The notes under the pieces: generated by a model
The model's input: only the letters and a program-made list of their open reading frames with translations
Databases searched by the model: none
What the model was told of the DNA's origin: nothing
Origin: Clostridium sp. CAG:575
GTDB lineage: Bacteria; Bacillota; Clostridia; TANB77; CAG-508
NCBI GenBank assembly: GCA_000435535.1
Contig: FR884523.1
Span: 7,270 to 15,650 of the forward strand
DNA: 8,381 nucleotides
Direction of reading: 5' to 3'
Translations under genes and position numbers: made by a program
Shown here: piece by piece, positions 1 through 7,320 of the stretch
Numbering within the stretch: position 1 is the first letter of the stretch
How the letters are laid out: each line of letters begins with the position of its first letter

Positions 1-503
1 TTAAAGGTATTTAAATTACTATTAGATAAATTCAAATTTTGTAATACTAAAAAGTATGTATTATTATAGAAATATAATATACAACTTTTATAAAGATTTT
101 TTATGGAAAAAGAGTTTGTATTATTAATTATATTACAAAAATCACAAAATTCTTCAAAAGTGTTAAAGTTATATATGTAAGAAGAATTAAATGCGTTTTT
201 CTTTTTTACAGTTAAATATTTTTTTTGTTTTGGTGTAGAAGATGATGGATTTATATCGTTTATATATTTGGTAATTGTAAAAACACATGTGTCTTCACTA
301 GTGTAAGAAGCTTCAATTAATAATTTATATCCATCTGTGTTAAAACCGACTTCTTTTTGAGCTTTATTTAATATTTCTAAAAGTAAAGAGTGAGAATCGG
401 GAACGTGTAAAAATAAATTATATATATTTGTAGTTTTATCTGCAAAATCTTCTTGTTTTAATATTATTCTAATTTTGTTTTCTGTTAGTTTTTCAATTTT
501 CAT
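1..503 (-). CDS. mecA: Adaptor protein MecA, partial (3' end beyond window)
   Basis: MecA proteins are cytoplasmic adaptors that bring substrates to the ClpC-ClpP protease; in Bacillus the best known target is the competence regulator ComK. The visible 167 codons on the minus strand begin with MKIEKLTENKIRI. They carry the N-terminal substrate-binding domain (about residues 1-80, including DGYKLLIEAS and CVFTITK), a charged Ser/Pro/Lys linker (about 85-105), and the start of the C-terminal ClpC-binding domain (YIYNFNTFEEFCDFC near 109-123, then LYKSCILYFYNNTYFLVLQ near 137-155). This order and these motifs match the family. Family members are usually a little over 200 residues, so some tens of residues are missing beyond base 1. 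The ATG at 503-501 is preceded by AGGAGG at 515-510 with 7 bases of spacing. The gene is transcribed divergently from the mre cluster. The regulatory target in this organism cannot be told from sequence. Confidence 0.87.
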   Translation of the reverse strand, partial: MKIEKLTENKIRIILKQEDFADKTTNIYNLFLHVPDSHSLLLEILNKAQKEVGFNTDGYKLLIEASYTSEDTCVFTITKYINDINPSSSTPKQKKYLTVKKKNAFNSSYIYNFNTFEEFCDFCNIINNTNSFSIKNLYKSCILYFYNNTYFLVLQNLNLSNSNLNTF

Positions 504-529
504 TAAGATACCTCCTGTACTATAATTTT

Positions 530-558
530 ATTATACTACTTTTTATATTATATGGAAA
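530..558 (-). promoter_or_regulatory. Putative sigma-A promoter for mecA
   Basis: On the minus strand a -35 box TTTCCA (558-553, four of six consensus bases) and a perfect -10 box TATAAT (535-530) are separated by 17 bases. The start of transcription would fall near 523, giving a leader of about 20 bases that includes the AGGAGG ribosome binding site at 515-510. This is inferred from consensus only. Confidence 0.6.
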
Positions 559-752
559 GAAGTAATTTTTGGTAATAAGTATCTAGTATAATTCATTTTG
601 ATAATAGGTATTTAGTTTTTGAATTATAATTTTGCGTATTTTGATAAGAGCGCATATAGTGGGCTTTAAGATATTATTATCAATACTACTAGATGCTTTT
701 TTATTGTATAATAAACTAATACAAGAGTTTACTATAAATTTTTTGAATTTAC

Positions 753-781
753 TTGAAAAAAGTGCAAAATCAATATATAAT
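753..781 (+). promoter_or_regulatory. Putative sigma-A promoter for the DUF4321-radC-mre cluster
   Basis: TTGAAA (753-758) and TATAAT (776-781) are separated by exactly 17 bases, matching the sigma-A consensus at 11 of 12 positions. Transcription would start near 788, giving a leader of about 50 bases before the ATG at 839. It is the best promoter-like sequence in the window and lies just ahead of the first gene of the seven-gene run, so it probably drives that operon. No operator or riboswitch fold was recognised in the short leader. Confidence 0.72.
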
Positions 782-838
782 ATCACTATCGAAAAAATTG
801 ACTAGCCGTAAGAAAGAAGAAATATTGGAGGTAAGAAA

Positions 839-1096
839 ATGGCAACAAAAGAAAAAAATTTTTGGATATTATTAGTATTTATATTATCAGGTTTAGTAAT
901 AGGGGGACTATTAGGAAAATTAGCAGGAAGTATATCATGGTTATGGTGGCTTTCTTATGAACAAGGATTTGGATTAGAAAGTCCAATAATCTTAGACTTA
1001 AATGTATTAAAAATTACATTTGGATTTGCAATAAAAATTAATATTGCAAGTATTATAGGAATGGTATTAGCAATATTTATATATAAAAAAATTTAA
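839..1096 (+). CDS. DUF4321 family small membrane protein
   Basis: This 85-residue protein has two hydrophobic helices, at about residues 8-28 (rich in Leu, Ile and Gly) and 62-83, joined by a loop containing SISWLWWLSYEQGFGLESP. The length, the aromatic SISWLWWLSY segment, the LDLNVLKITFGF stretch and the IKINIASIIG motif fit the DUF4321 family as I recall it. This is a family of unknown function often found near maf, radC and mreB in Clostridia. It is probably an integral membrane protein with a short positively charged tail (YKKI). The ATG at 839 follows GGAGG at 827-831 with 7 bases of spacing. It is the first gene of the run, downstream of a strong promoter. No catalytic residues are evident and I assign no function. 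Confidence 0.82.
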   Translation: MATKEKNFWILLVFILSGLVIGGLLGKLAGSISWLWWLSYEQGFGLESPIILDLNVLKITFGFAIKINIASIIGMVLAIFIYKKI

Positions 1097-1150
1097 CTAA
1101 AATTGAAAATATAGATAAATATAAAATAAAAAGTGGGACAAATTGAAAAG

Positions 1151-1158
1151 AAAGGAAG
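1151..1158 (+). promoter_or_regulatory. Ribosome binding site that sets the radC start
   Basis: AAAGGAAG lies 7 bases before the TTG at 1166. The alternative in-frame GTG at 1133 has only A/T-rich sequence upstream and no Shine-Dalgarno match. This site therefore favours the TTG start and removes 11 residues from the longest open frame. Confidence 0.65.
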
Positions 1159-1165
1159 TTTTAAT

Positions 1166-1900
1166 TTGTCATTAAAAATTAAAGAACTGCCAGAGATAGA
1201 AAGACCATACGAAAAATTAGAATTATATGGAGAAAAAAGTTTATCTAACGCAGAATTATTAGCAATTATAATTAAATCAGGAACAAAAGATGAGACATCC
1301 GTGCAAATAGCACAAAGAATATTATCATTAAATCAAGATCCTCAAATGGGTGAATTGAATTTTTTAAGAGGGATTACTTTAGAACAACTAAAGAAAATTA
1401 AAGGAATTGGAAGAGTCAAAGCAATTCAAATAAAAGCAATTTGTGAGCTCGCCATAAGAATGTCAAAAATATCTAACTATCGAAAAATTAGAATTAAATC
1501 TACAGAACAATTAGCTAGTTTAGTAATGCAAGATTTAAGGTATGAAAAACAAGAAATTGTTAAATTATTTTTATTGAATAACAAAAATGAAATATTAAAA
1601 AATATTGACATTTCTAAAGGAACTAGTGATTTTGCTAATATAAGTATAAAAAGTATTATAGCAGAAGCAATAAAAATAGAAGCACCAAAGATGATATTAG
1701 TACACAATCATCCATCAGGTGATGCAACTCCAAGTGATGCTGATATAAAAACAACAGATAAGTTGTATAATGCGGCAGAAATGTTTGGAATAACGTTGTT
1801 GGACCATATTGTTATAGGAAATATGTGTTTTAAGAGTGTATTTGTAGAAGTAAAAAGAAGAGCTGCAGAAATGCGTAAGAAGTTAAATCGAAATGATTAA
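1166..1900 (+). CDS. radC: RadC / JAB1 (JAMM) domain protein
   Basis: RadC proteins have an N-terminal helix-hairpin-helix region and a C-terminal JAB1/MPN (JAMM) metalloprotease-like domain. Their biochemical role is not settled and the old link to DNA repair is doubtful. Read from the TTG at 1166 the protein is 244 residues, close to the usual family length. The N-terminal segment IKELPEIERPYEKL leads into LSNAELLAIIIKSG. A helix-hairpin-helix motif with KGIG lies at about 75-92. The JAMM metal-site motif HNHPSGDATPSDAD is at 180-193, with His180, His182, Ser190 and Asp193 in the expected HxH(x7)SxxD pattern, so the site looks intact. The start was chosen by the AAAGGAAG site at 1151-1158 and by where family homology begins; a GTG at 1133 would add 11 residues. 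The gene lies between DUF4321 and mreB, its common place in Firmicutes. A functional tie to shape genes is not established. Confidence 0.93.
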   Translation: MSLKIKELPEIERPYEKLELYGEKSLSNAELLAIIIKSGTKDETSVQIAQRILSLNQDPQMGELNFLRGITLEQLKKIKGIGRVKAIQIKAICELAIRMSKISNYRKIRIKSTEQLASLVMQDLRYEKQEIVKLFLLNNKNEILKNIDISKGTSDFANISIKSIIAEAIKIEAPKMILVHNHPSGDATPSDADIKTTDKLYNAAEMFGITLLDHIVIGNMCFKSVFVEVKRRAAEMRKKLNRND

Positions 1901-1956
1901 AGGTTTATAGGTAAATCCACATAAAAACCTAAATTAATTAATAAGGATTGAAAAAT

Positions 1957-2988
1957 ATGAAATTGTTTAATTTTGGTTCAAAAGATATTGGTATTGATTT
2001 AGGTACTGCTAATATTCTAGTTACTTTAAAAGGGAAAGGGATAATTTTAAAAGAACCTTCTGTTGTTGCGATAGATAGAAAGACAGGAAATATTATGGCT
2101 ACTGGTAATGAAGCAAAAGAAATGTTAGGAAGAACACCAGATCAAATTAAGGCAGTAAGACCTTTAAAAGATGGTGTTATTGCGGATTTTACGGCAACAC
2201 AATTAATGCTTAAAAATATAATAGAAAAAGTTGAAAAAAGATATAGTATTGGAAGACCAAGAGTGGTTGTTGGTGTACCTTCTGGAATAACCGAAGTAGA
2301 AGAAAGGGCGGTAGAAGAGTCTGTTTTACAAGCAGGAGCTAAAGAAGTATATCTTATTGAAGAACCTATGGCGGCTGCAATAGGTGCATCATTAGATGTT
2401 GCTGAACCAAGTGGAAATATTATTGTAGATATTGGAGGAGGAACAACAGAGGTTGCTGTTATATCCTTGGGAGGAATTGTTGTTAGCCATTCTTTAAGAG
2501 TCGCTGGTGATGAGCTAGATGAAGATATTGTTAATTATGTAAAAAGGGAAATGAATTTGGCAATAGGAGAAACAAGTGCTGAACAAATAAAAATGCAGTT
2601 AGGTTGTGCAATGCCACTTATGACTGAAATGACAATGGAAGTAAAAGGAAGAGATTTAACTGACGGATTACCAAGAAATGAAAAAATTACATCAGCTCAA
2701 GTGCAAGAAGCAATACAAGAATCTATTTATAAAATTGTTGATATAGTAAAAGTAACACTAGAAAAAACACCACCAGAGTTAGCGTCAGATATTATGGAAA
2801 AAGGAATTGTTTTAGCAGGTGGAGGAGCTTTAATTAAAAATTTGGATAAGTTATTAAGTATTGAAACGGGAATGCCTGTATATATTGCTGATGAACCTTT
2901 GGATTGTGTGGTAAGAGGAACAGGAAAGACTCTAGAAGATTTAGAAAGATTAAAAACAGTTTTAATTAATTCTAGAAAAAGAAGATAG
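1957..2988 (+). CDS. mreB: Rod-shape-determining protein MreB (actin-like ATPase)
   Basis: MreB is a bacterial actin that forms membrane-bound filaments under the cytoplasmic membrane and directs the elongation machinery that inserts peptidoglycan in the side wall. The 343-residue product is of normal length. It contains the phosphate-1 loop (IGIDLGTANILV, about residues 10-21), the region GVPSGITEVEERAV, the EEPMAAAIG segment, the phosphate-2 loop (DIGGGTTE, starting at residue 158) and the adenosine motif (LAGGGALI, about 286-293). All ATP-binding motifs look intact. The ATG at 1957 follows AAGGA at 1943-1947 with 9 bases of spacing. An in-frame TTG at 1948 would add three residues but overlaps the useful spacing, so ATG is preferred. 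It lies 56 bases after radC and 20 bases before mreC, and is probably co-transcribed with both. The position beside mreC and mreD marks it as the operon MreB rather than an Mbl or MreBH paralogue. Confidence 0.97.
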   Translation: MKLFNFGSKDIGIDLGTANILVTLKGKGIILKEPSVVAIDRKTGNIMATGNEAKEMLGRTPDQIKAVRPLKDGVIADFTATQLMLKNIIEKVEKRYSIGRPRVVVGVPSGITEVEERAVEESVLQAGAKEVYLIEEPMAAAIGASLDVAEPSGNIIVDIGGGTTEVAVISLGGIVVSHSLRVAGDELDEDIVNYVKREMNLAIGETSAEQIKMQLGCAMPLMTEMTMEVKGRDLTDGLPRNEKITSAQVQEAIQESIYKIVDIVKVTLEKTPPELASDIMEKGIVLAGGGALIKNLDKLLSIETGMPVYIADEPLDCVVRGTGKTLEDLERLKTVLINSRKRR

Positions 2989-3008
2989 ATTAAAGGAAGA
3001 GAATAGTT

Positions 3009-3824
3009 ATGTATAAAAATAAGAATACAGGAATAATAGGTATTGTTATTACTGCTATAGTCTTAATACTAATAGTTGCATTTTCTAATAGAGATGTAAA
3101 TACTACTTTCTTTGAGAATTTTGCAAATAAATTGGTTATGCCAGTTCAAAATGGTTTAACTTATTTAAAAAACAAAATTAGTGGAAATAATACTTTTTTT
3201 ACAGATGTTAGTAATTTAAAAACAGAAAATGCAGAGTTAAAAAAAAGGAATAGTGAGTTAGAACAATCTTTAAGAGAATTAGAAAATATTAAATCAGAAA
3301 ATGAAACTTTAAAAGAATATTTAAACCTAACGGATAAATATGGTGAATATAAAACCATTCCAGGATATGTTATAAATAAAGATATTAGTAATTATTCTAA
3401 AACAATTATTATTAATATAGGTAAAAAAGACGGAGTAGAAAAAGATATGACAGTTATAGCTGACGAAGGATTAGTTGGATATGTTTTATCAGTAACAGAT
3501 AGTACAGCTAAAGTTAGAACGATAGTTGATACAGCAAGTTCTATTAGTTGTAATATGAGTTCAAATAAAGATAGTATTATTTGTAGAGGAACTTTAGACA
3601 GTAATTCTGAATTGAAAGCAATGTATATATCTACAGAAGCTAATGTTGTACAAGGAGATAGTATTGAAACTTCAGGTTTAGGTGGAATTTACCCAAAAGG
3701 AATTCATGTTGGTAGTATTAAAAAAATTGTTACAACACAGAATATTACTGATAGATATGCAGTTGTTGAAACCGCAGTCAATTTTGATAAGTTAAATTCA
3801 GTATTGGTTATTAATAATAAATAA
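3009..3824 (+). CDS. mreC: Rod-shape-determining protein MreC
   Basis: MreC is a bitopic membrane protein whose extracytoplasmic part binds and activates the elongation PBP2 and links it to MreB and MreD. The 271-residue product has a short basic N-terminus, one transmembrane helix (about residues 8-26), a heptad-like coiled coil rich in Leu, Glu and Lys (about 64-105), and a beta-rich MreC domain (about 118-268). That domain includes INIGKKDGVEKDM, GLVGYVLSV and the typical SGLGGIYPKGIHVG motif at 222-235. The ATG at 3009 follows a GGAAGAG site at 2995-3001. The length is normal and nothing is disrupted. It sits directly after mreB, so co-transcription is likely. Two cysteines (residues 181 and 192) lie in the external domain, which is worth noting but not clearly meaningful. 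Confidence 0.95.
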   Translation: MYKNKNTGIIGIVITAIVLILIVAFSNRDVNTTFFENFANKLVMPVQNGLTYLKNKISGNNTFFTDVSNLKTENAELKKRNSELEQSLRELENIKSENETLKEYLNLTDKYGEYKTIPGYVINKDISNYSKTIIINIGKKDGVEKDMTVIADEGLVGYVLSVTDSTAKVRTIVDTASSISCNMSSNKDSIICRGTLDSNSELKAMYISTEANVVQGDSIETSGLGGIYPKGIHVGSIKKIVTTQNITDRYAVVETAVNFDKLNSVLVINNK

Positions 3825-3916
3825 ATGTAGAATTATAATTTTTCTAGCAATAATGTTTTTGTTAAAGTTATACTAAATAAAAACAATATAAAAAAATTAA
3901 TTGAAGAGGTGAGAGT

Positions 3917-4450
3917 GTGAAAAAGTTTTTTATTAATATTTGTTTGGTTTTAATTGCATTTGTAATATATTTTTTACAATCTAATTTCTTTAATTGGTTT
4001 TCAATAGGAGGGGTTAAACCAAACCTTTTTATCATTTATATTTTATGGATTGGATTATTTGGAAATAAAACGATGGGTGTTATTTATGGTATGATTACAG
4101 GAACATTTTTAGACTTGTTGTTTTATGAAAAAGTTGGAACTAATTTAATTGCTTTAACTTTAATAGGAATAATAGCTATTATTTTTAATAAAAATTTTTC
4201 TAAAGATAGTAGAATGACAATTATGTCAATGGTATTAGGAAGTACAATTATATTTGAGGTTGTTGCATATATAATTAATTATATAATATACACAAATAGT
4301 GTAGAAATATGGAAGTTTATTCAGATTTTAGTAATAGAAATTATATATAATATTATGATAACGATTATAGTGTATCCACTTTTACAGAAATTTGGATATT
4401 TTATAGAAAATGAGTACAAAGGAAGTAGAATTTTAACGAGATATTTTTAA
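3917..4450 (+). CDS. mreD: Rod-shape-determining protein MreD
   Basis: MreD is a small polytopic membrane protein of the elongation complex. The 177-residue product is mostly hydrophobic, with about five or six membrane segments (near residues 4-21, 34-50, 54-71, 76-91, 102-124 and 133-157). It has features seen in the family, namely GVKPNLFIIYILWIGLFGNK after the first helix and YGMITGTFLDLLFY in the third. Sequence identity in MreD families is low, so position between mreC and the PBP2 gene carries much of the weight. Start is a GTG at 3917, preceded by GAAGAGGTGAGA. The 92 bases separating it from mreC contain no convincing promoter or terminator, and the PBP2 gene begins 15 bases after its stop, so translation of the two may be coupled. 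Confidence 0.92.
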   Translation: MKKFFINICLVLIAFVIYFLQSNFFNWFSIGGVKPNLFIIYILWIGLFGNKTMGVIYGMITGTFLDLLFYEKVGTNLIALTLIGIIAIIFNKNFSKDSRMTIMSMVLGSTIIFEVVAYIINYIIYTNSVEIWKFIQILVIEIIYNIMITIIVYPLLQKFGYFIENEYKGSRILTRYF

Positions 4451-4465
4451 AAAGAAGGTGAAAAG

Positions 4466-6583
4466 TTGGCGCGAAATTTAGATAAAAAAAGTATTAATTT
4501 TCGATATAATTTAATGACAATATTTACGTATATAATAGGGATTGTTCTAATAGTCCAACTATTTAATCTTCAAATTATTCATGGTGCGGAATATAGGGAA
4601 CAATCTAATACAAGATTAACTCGTGAAAGCACATTAAAGGCAGATAGGGGAGACATTTTGGACAGATATGGAAATAGTCTTGTTAGTTCTAGTCAGAAAT
4701 TTAATTTAGAATTATATAAAAGTAAAATAGATACACAGGCTTTAAATAATTCAATTTTGAAGATTGTGAATGTATTAGAAAAATATAATATTAGCTATGT
4801 TGATAATTTCCCGATATCAATAGAACCATTTGAATATAAAATATCAGAAAATAATCTTAGTAGTTGGAAGAAAAACAATAACATAAGTGAAGATAGTGAT
4901 GCGGAAACTGCATTTTATAAATTTAGGGATAAATATAAAATTGAAAATACAGATTTAACGGAAATTAGAAAAATTATTGCAATAAGATATGCAATTTCTC
5001 AAGAGGGATATAGTAGTACTAAATCACTTACAATTGCAAAAGATATTCCAAGAGAAGCAGTTGCAGAATTTAGTGAAAGTGGAGAAGAATATCCAGGTGT
5101 AAGCATTTCAGTAGAACCAATAAGAAAATATAATCAAGGAACTTTAGCTTCTCATATTTTAGGGTATGCATCAAAAATAAGTGACCAAGAATATCAATCT
5201 CGAAAAGACACATATGACCAAAACGATATAATAGGAAAAAGTGGAATTGAATCTGTTTTTGAAGAATATTTAAAAGGTAAAGATGGTACAAAGCAAATAG
5301 ATATGTCTGTTGATGGAACAATTACAGCAGAGGTAACACAAAAAGAAGCAGTTTCAGGTTCAAATGTAGTTTTAACAATAGATTCAAAGTTACAGAAAAT
5401 AACAGAGGATACCTTAGCAGCAAATATAGAAAAGATAAAAACAGGAGGATTTGGTACATCATTTGCAGCAACAGGTGGATCATGTGTAGTTATGAATGTA
5501 AAGACTGGAGAAGTATTAGCATTAGCAAGTTATCCAGATTATAATCCACAATCTTTTGTAAATGGAATTAGTACAGAAGAATGGAATAGCTATTCAAATA
5601 ATAAATCTTATCCATTAATGAATAAAACTATACAAAGTGCATATGAGCCGGGTTCTATTTTTAAAATGGTTACAGCAATGGCTGGTTTAGAGTCAGGAAA
5701 TATAACATTAACAGAAAGAATAAATGATACAGGTCAATATATAAAGTATGGTTCAACATGGAAATGTTGGTATTATACAGATTATCATAGAGGACATGGA
5801 TTTTTAAATGTAATAGGAGCAATAGAAAAATCTTGCAATTACTTCTTTTATGAGACAACAGATAGAATGGGAATAGATACACTTGATAAATATGCAAAAT
5901 ATTTTGGATTGGGAAATAAAACAGGAATTGAGTTACCAGGAGAAACTGCCGGAATACTTGCAAGTAAGGAATATGCTGAATCAATTGGCCAACCATGGAG
6001 ACCAGGAGATGCAATAAATGCTGCTATTGGTCAGGGATATAATAAATTTACACCATTACAGATGGCAAGATATGTTAGTATGGTTGCAAATGGTGGAAAT
6101 AAATTAGATGTTAGTATCATAAAAACTATTCAAAATGCGGATGGAAGTGAAGCTTCAAAAGATGAAATAAATAAATTTGTTAATCAAAAATTAGGATTGA
6201 CAGAAGAAGAGGAAGATGATGGAATTACGTTAAATCAGCAATATTTAAATGCAGTAAAAGAAGGAATGAAATCAGTAACTAGTGGAGAATCAGGAACTGC
6301 ATATGTTAGATTTAAGAATTTTAATATATCAGTTGGAGGAAAAACAGGTTCTGCGGAAGCTGGATATGATGAAAATGGAAATCAATTAGTTAATGCATGG
6401 TTTGCAGCTTTTGCACCTTATGAAAATCCAGAAATCGCTGTAGTCGTAATGGTAGAAAATGGAGGACATGGAAATTATACAGCAGAAGCTGTTAGAGATA
6501 TTATGGCTGAATACTTTGGAATGAACACTCAAAATGTTGTAGAAGATATGAGTGCACAAGCTTATACTGAAACTATTAGATAA
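4466..6583 (+). CDS. mrdA: Penicillin-binding protein 2, class B transpeptidase (MrdA type)
   Basis: This is a monofunctional D,D-transpeptidase that cross-links peptidoglycan, most likely during elongation given its place in the mre cluster. The 705-residue product has a short cytoplasmic N-terminus, one membrane anchor (about residues 17-36), the class B pedestal starting with RGDILDRYGN (61-70), and a C-terminal transpeptidase domain (about 335-690). All three active-site motifs are present: SIFK with nucleophile Ser397 and Lys400, SCN at 456-458, and KTG at 626-628. The external segment KCWYYTDYHRGHG ahead of the SCN motif is usual for class B enzymes. Start is a TTG at 4466, placed 5 bases after a GAAGGTG site (4454-4460); no nearby ATG fits the N-terminus better. 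The gene follows mreD by 15 bases. A SpoVD/FtsI-type role is the alternative, but no C-terminal PASTA domain is seen, and the location favours the elongation enzyme. Confidence 0.93.
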   Translation: MARNLDKKSINFRYNLMTIFTYIIGIVLIVQLFNLQIIHGAEYREQSNTRLTRESTLKADRGDILDRYGNSLVSSSQKFNLELYKSKIDTQALNNSILKIVNVLEKYNISYVDNFPISIEPFEYKISENNLSSWKKNNNISEDSDAETAFYKFRDKYKIENTDLTEIRKIIAIRYAISQEGYSSTKSLTIAKDIPREAVAEFSESGEEYPGVSISVEPIRKYNQGTLASHILGYASKISDQEYQSRKDTYDQNDIIGKSGIESVFEEYLKGKDGTKQIDMSVDGTITAEVTQKEAVSGSNVVLTIDSKLQKITEDTLAANIEKIKTGGFGTSFAATGGSCVVMNVKTGEVLALASYPDYNPQSFVNGISTEEWNSYSNNKSYPLMNKTIQSAYEPGSIFKMVTAMAGLESGNITLTERINDTGQYIKYGSTWKCWYYTDYHRGHGFLNVIGAIEKSCNYFFYETTDRMGIDTLDKYAKYFGLGNKTGIELPGETAGILASKEYAESIGQPWRPGDAINAAIGQGYNKFTPLQMARYVSMVANGGNKLDVSIIKTIQNADGSEASKDEINKFVNQKLGLTEEEEDDGITLNQQYLNAVKEGMKSVTSGESGTAYVRFKNFNISVGGKTGSAEAGYDENGNQLVNAWFAAFAPYENPEIAVVVMVENGGHGNYTAEAVRDIMAEYFGMNTQNVVEDMSAQAYTETIR

Positions 6584-6704
6584 AAATATAAAACACTACC
6601 GAAAAAAACAAGTAAATGAAAGTAACTTTAAAGTATAAAAAAATTGGAAATTATTATAATTCTTATTAATGTAACTGCTAAAATAGAAAGGTAAAGGTGT
6701 TTAA

Positions 6705-7316
6705 ATGAAAAATTGTGTTAGTATAAATTTGAAAACAGATAAAATTGTAATAAAAATTGCTGAAAATGCAGAACAGAAAGAAATAATTCAAGTATTAAGA
6801 AAAAAATTGCCTGAATTAAAAAAAATGTATCAAGATGAAAAAACACCAATAAATGTAGTAGGTAAGGTATTAAAAAATAAAGAAATAGATGAAATTCAAG
6901 AATTAATCCAAAAAAATATTGATGTAACTGTTGATTTTGATATGCCTAAAACATTAGGCTTATCAAGTATTACAAGAACATTTAAACAAGAAGTTGCAAT
7001 TTCCGAAACTAAATTTCATAGAGGTTCTTTACGTTCAGGACAAAGACTAGAGACAGAAGGAAGTATTGTTATAATAGGTGATGTGAATTCTGGAGCAGAA
7101 GTTATTGCATCTGATAATATTGTTGTGTTAGGAAATTTAAGAGGCCTAGCGCATGCAGGGGCAAAAGGAAATAAAAATGCTATTATTGCAGCAGGAGTGT
7201 TGGATGCAGTTCAAATTCGAATTTCTAATGTTGTAAAGGAAATTGATCGTGATGAAGAAATTATGCATAAACAAGCATATGTAAGTATTATAGATGATAA
7301 AATAATTATAGAATAA
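6705..7316 (+). CDS. minC: Septum site-determining protein MinC
   Basis: MinC blocks FtsZ ring assembly away from mid-cell and is brought to the membrane by the ATPase MinD. The 203-residue product has the N-terminal FtsZ-inhibiting domain (about residues 1-98) and the C-terminal right-handed beta-helix domain (about 105-203). The second domain contains RSGQRLETEGSIVIIGDVNS at 110-129, then NIVVLGNLRGLAHAGAKGN and QIRI. The RSGQ motif, linked to MinD binding in the family, is present at 110-113. Start ATG at 6705 follows AAAGGTG at 6693-6699. It lies 121 bases after the PBP2 gene. A lone TATAAT at 6655-6660 could be a -10 box but has no good -35 partner, so I cannot tell whether minC has its own promoter. 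Unusually, minD and minE do not follow; the next gene converges on it 4 bases later. Confidence 0.95.
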   Translation: MKNCVSINLKTDKIVIKIAENAEQKEIIQVLRKKLPELKKMYQDEKTPINVVGKVLKNKEIDEIQELIQKNIDVTVDFDMPKTLGLSSITRTFKQEVAISETKFHRGSLRSGQRLETEGSIVIIGDVNSGAEVIASDNIVVLGNLRGLAHAGAKGNKNAIIAAGVLDAVQIRISNVVKEIDRDEEIMHKQAYVSIIDDKIIIE

Positions 7317-7320
7317 GTTA

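Larger units (their letters stand above)
504..838. other. Divergent intergenic region between mecA and the mre cluster
   Basis: This 335-base stretch separates two divergent transcription units. It holds the mecA promoter at its left end and the cluster promoter at 753-781. Between them is an imperfect direct repeat, TAATAAGTATCTAGT (573-587) and TAATAGGTATTTAGT (602-616), 13 of 15 bases alike. A 54-codon open frame also runs from a TTG at 641 to a TAG at 803-805. Its translation is hydrophobic, but I see no ribosome binding site and do not recognise it, so I do not call it a gene. No RNA gene or clear terminator is visible. Confidence 0.6.

Noticed and set aside
583..786. Minus-strand open frame of 67 codons in the divergent intergenic region
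   Set aside because: It would start at a GTG with no ribosome binding site, overlaps the putative cluster promoter, and its Ile/Asn/Lys-rich translation resembles no family I know.
1133..1165. Longer radC start at GTG 1133
   Set aside because: No Shine-Dalgarno sequence precedes it, and RadC homology begins just after the TTG at 1166, which has a well-placed AAAGGAAG.
1900..1930. AGGTTT ... AAACCT stem between radC and mreB as a terminator
   Set aside because: The stem is short or bulged, the loop is long, and no T tract follows. Termination here would also cut mreB from its likely operon.
3825..3916. Promoter or terminator in the 92-base mreC-mreD gap
   Set aside because: A TATACT is present near 3869 but has no matching -35 box, and the only stem I see (TAGAA/TTCTA) is five pairs long with no T tract.
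6584..6704. Promoter for minC at TATAAT 6655-6660
   Set aside because: At 16-18 bases upstream there is no recognisable -35 box (AGTATA at 17), and TATAAT is common by chance in DNA this rich in A and T.
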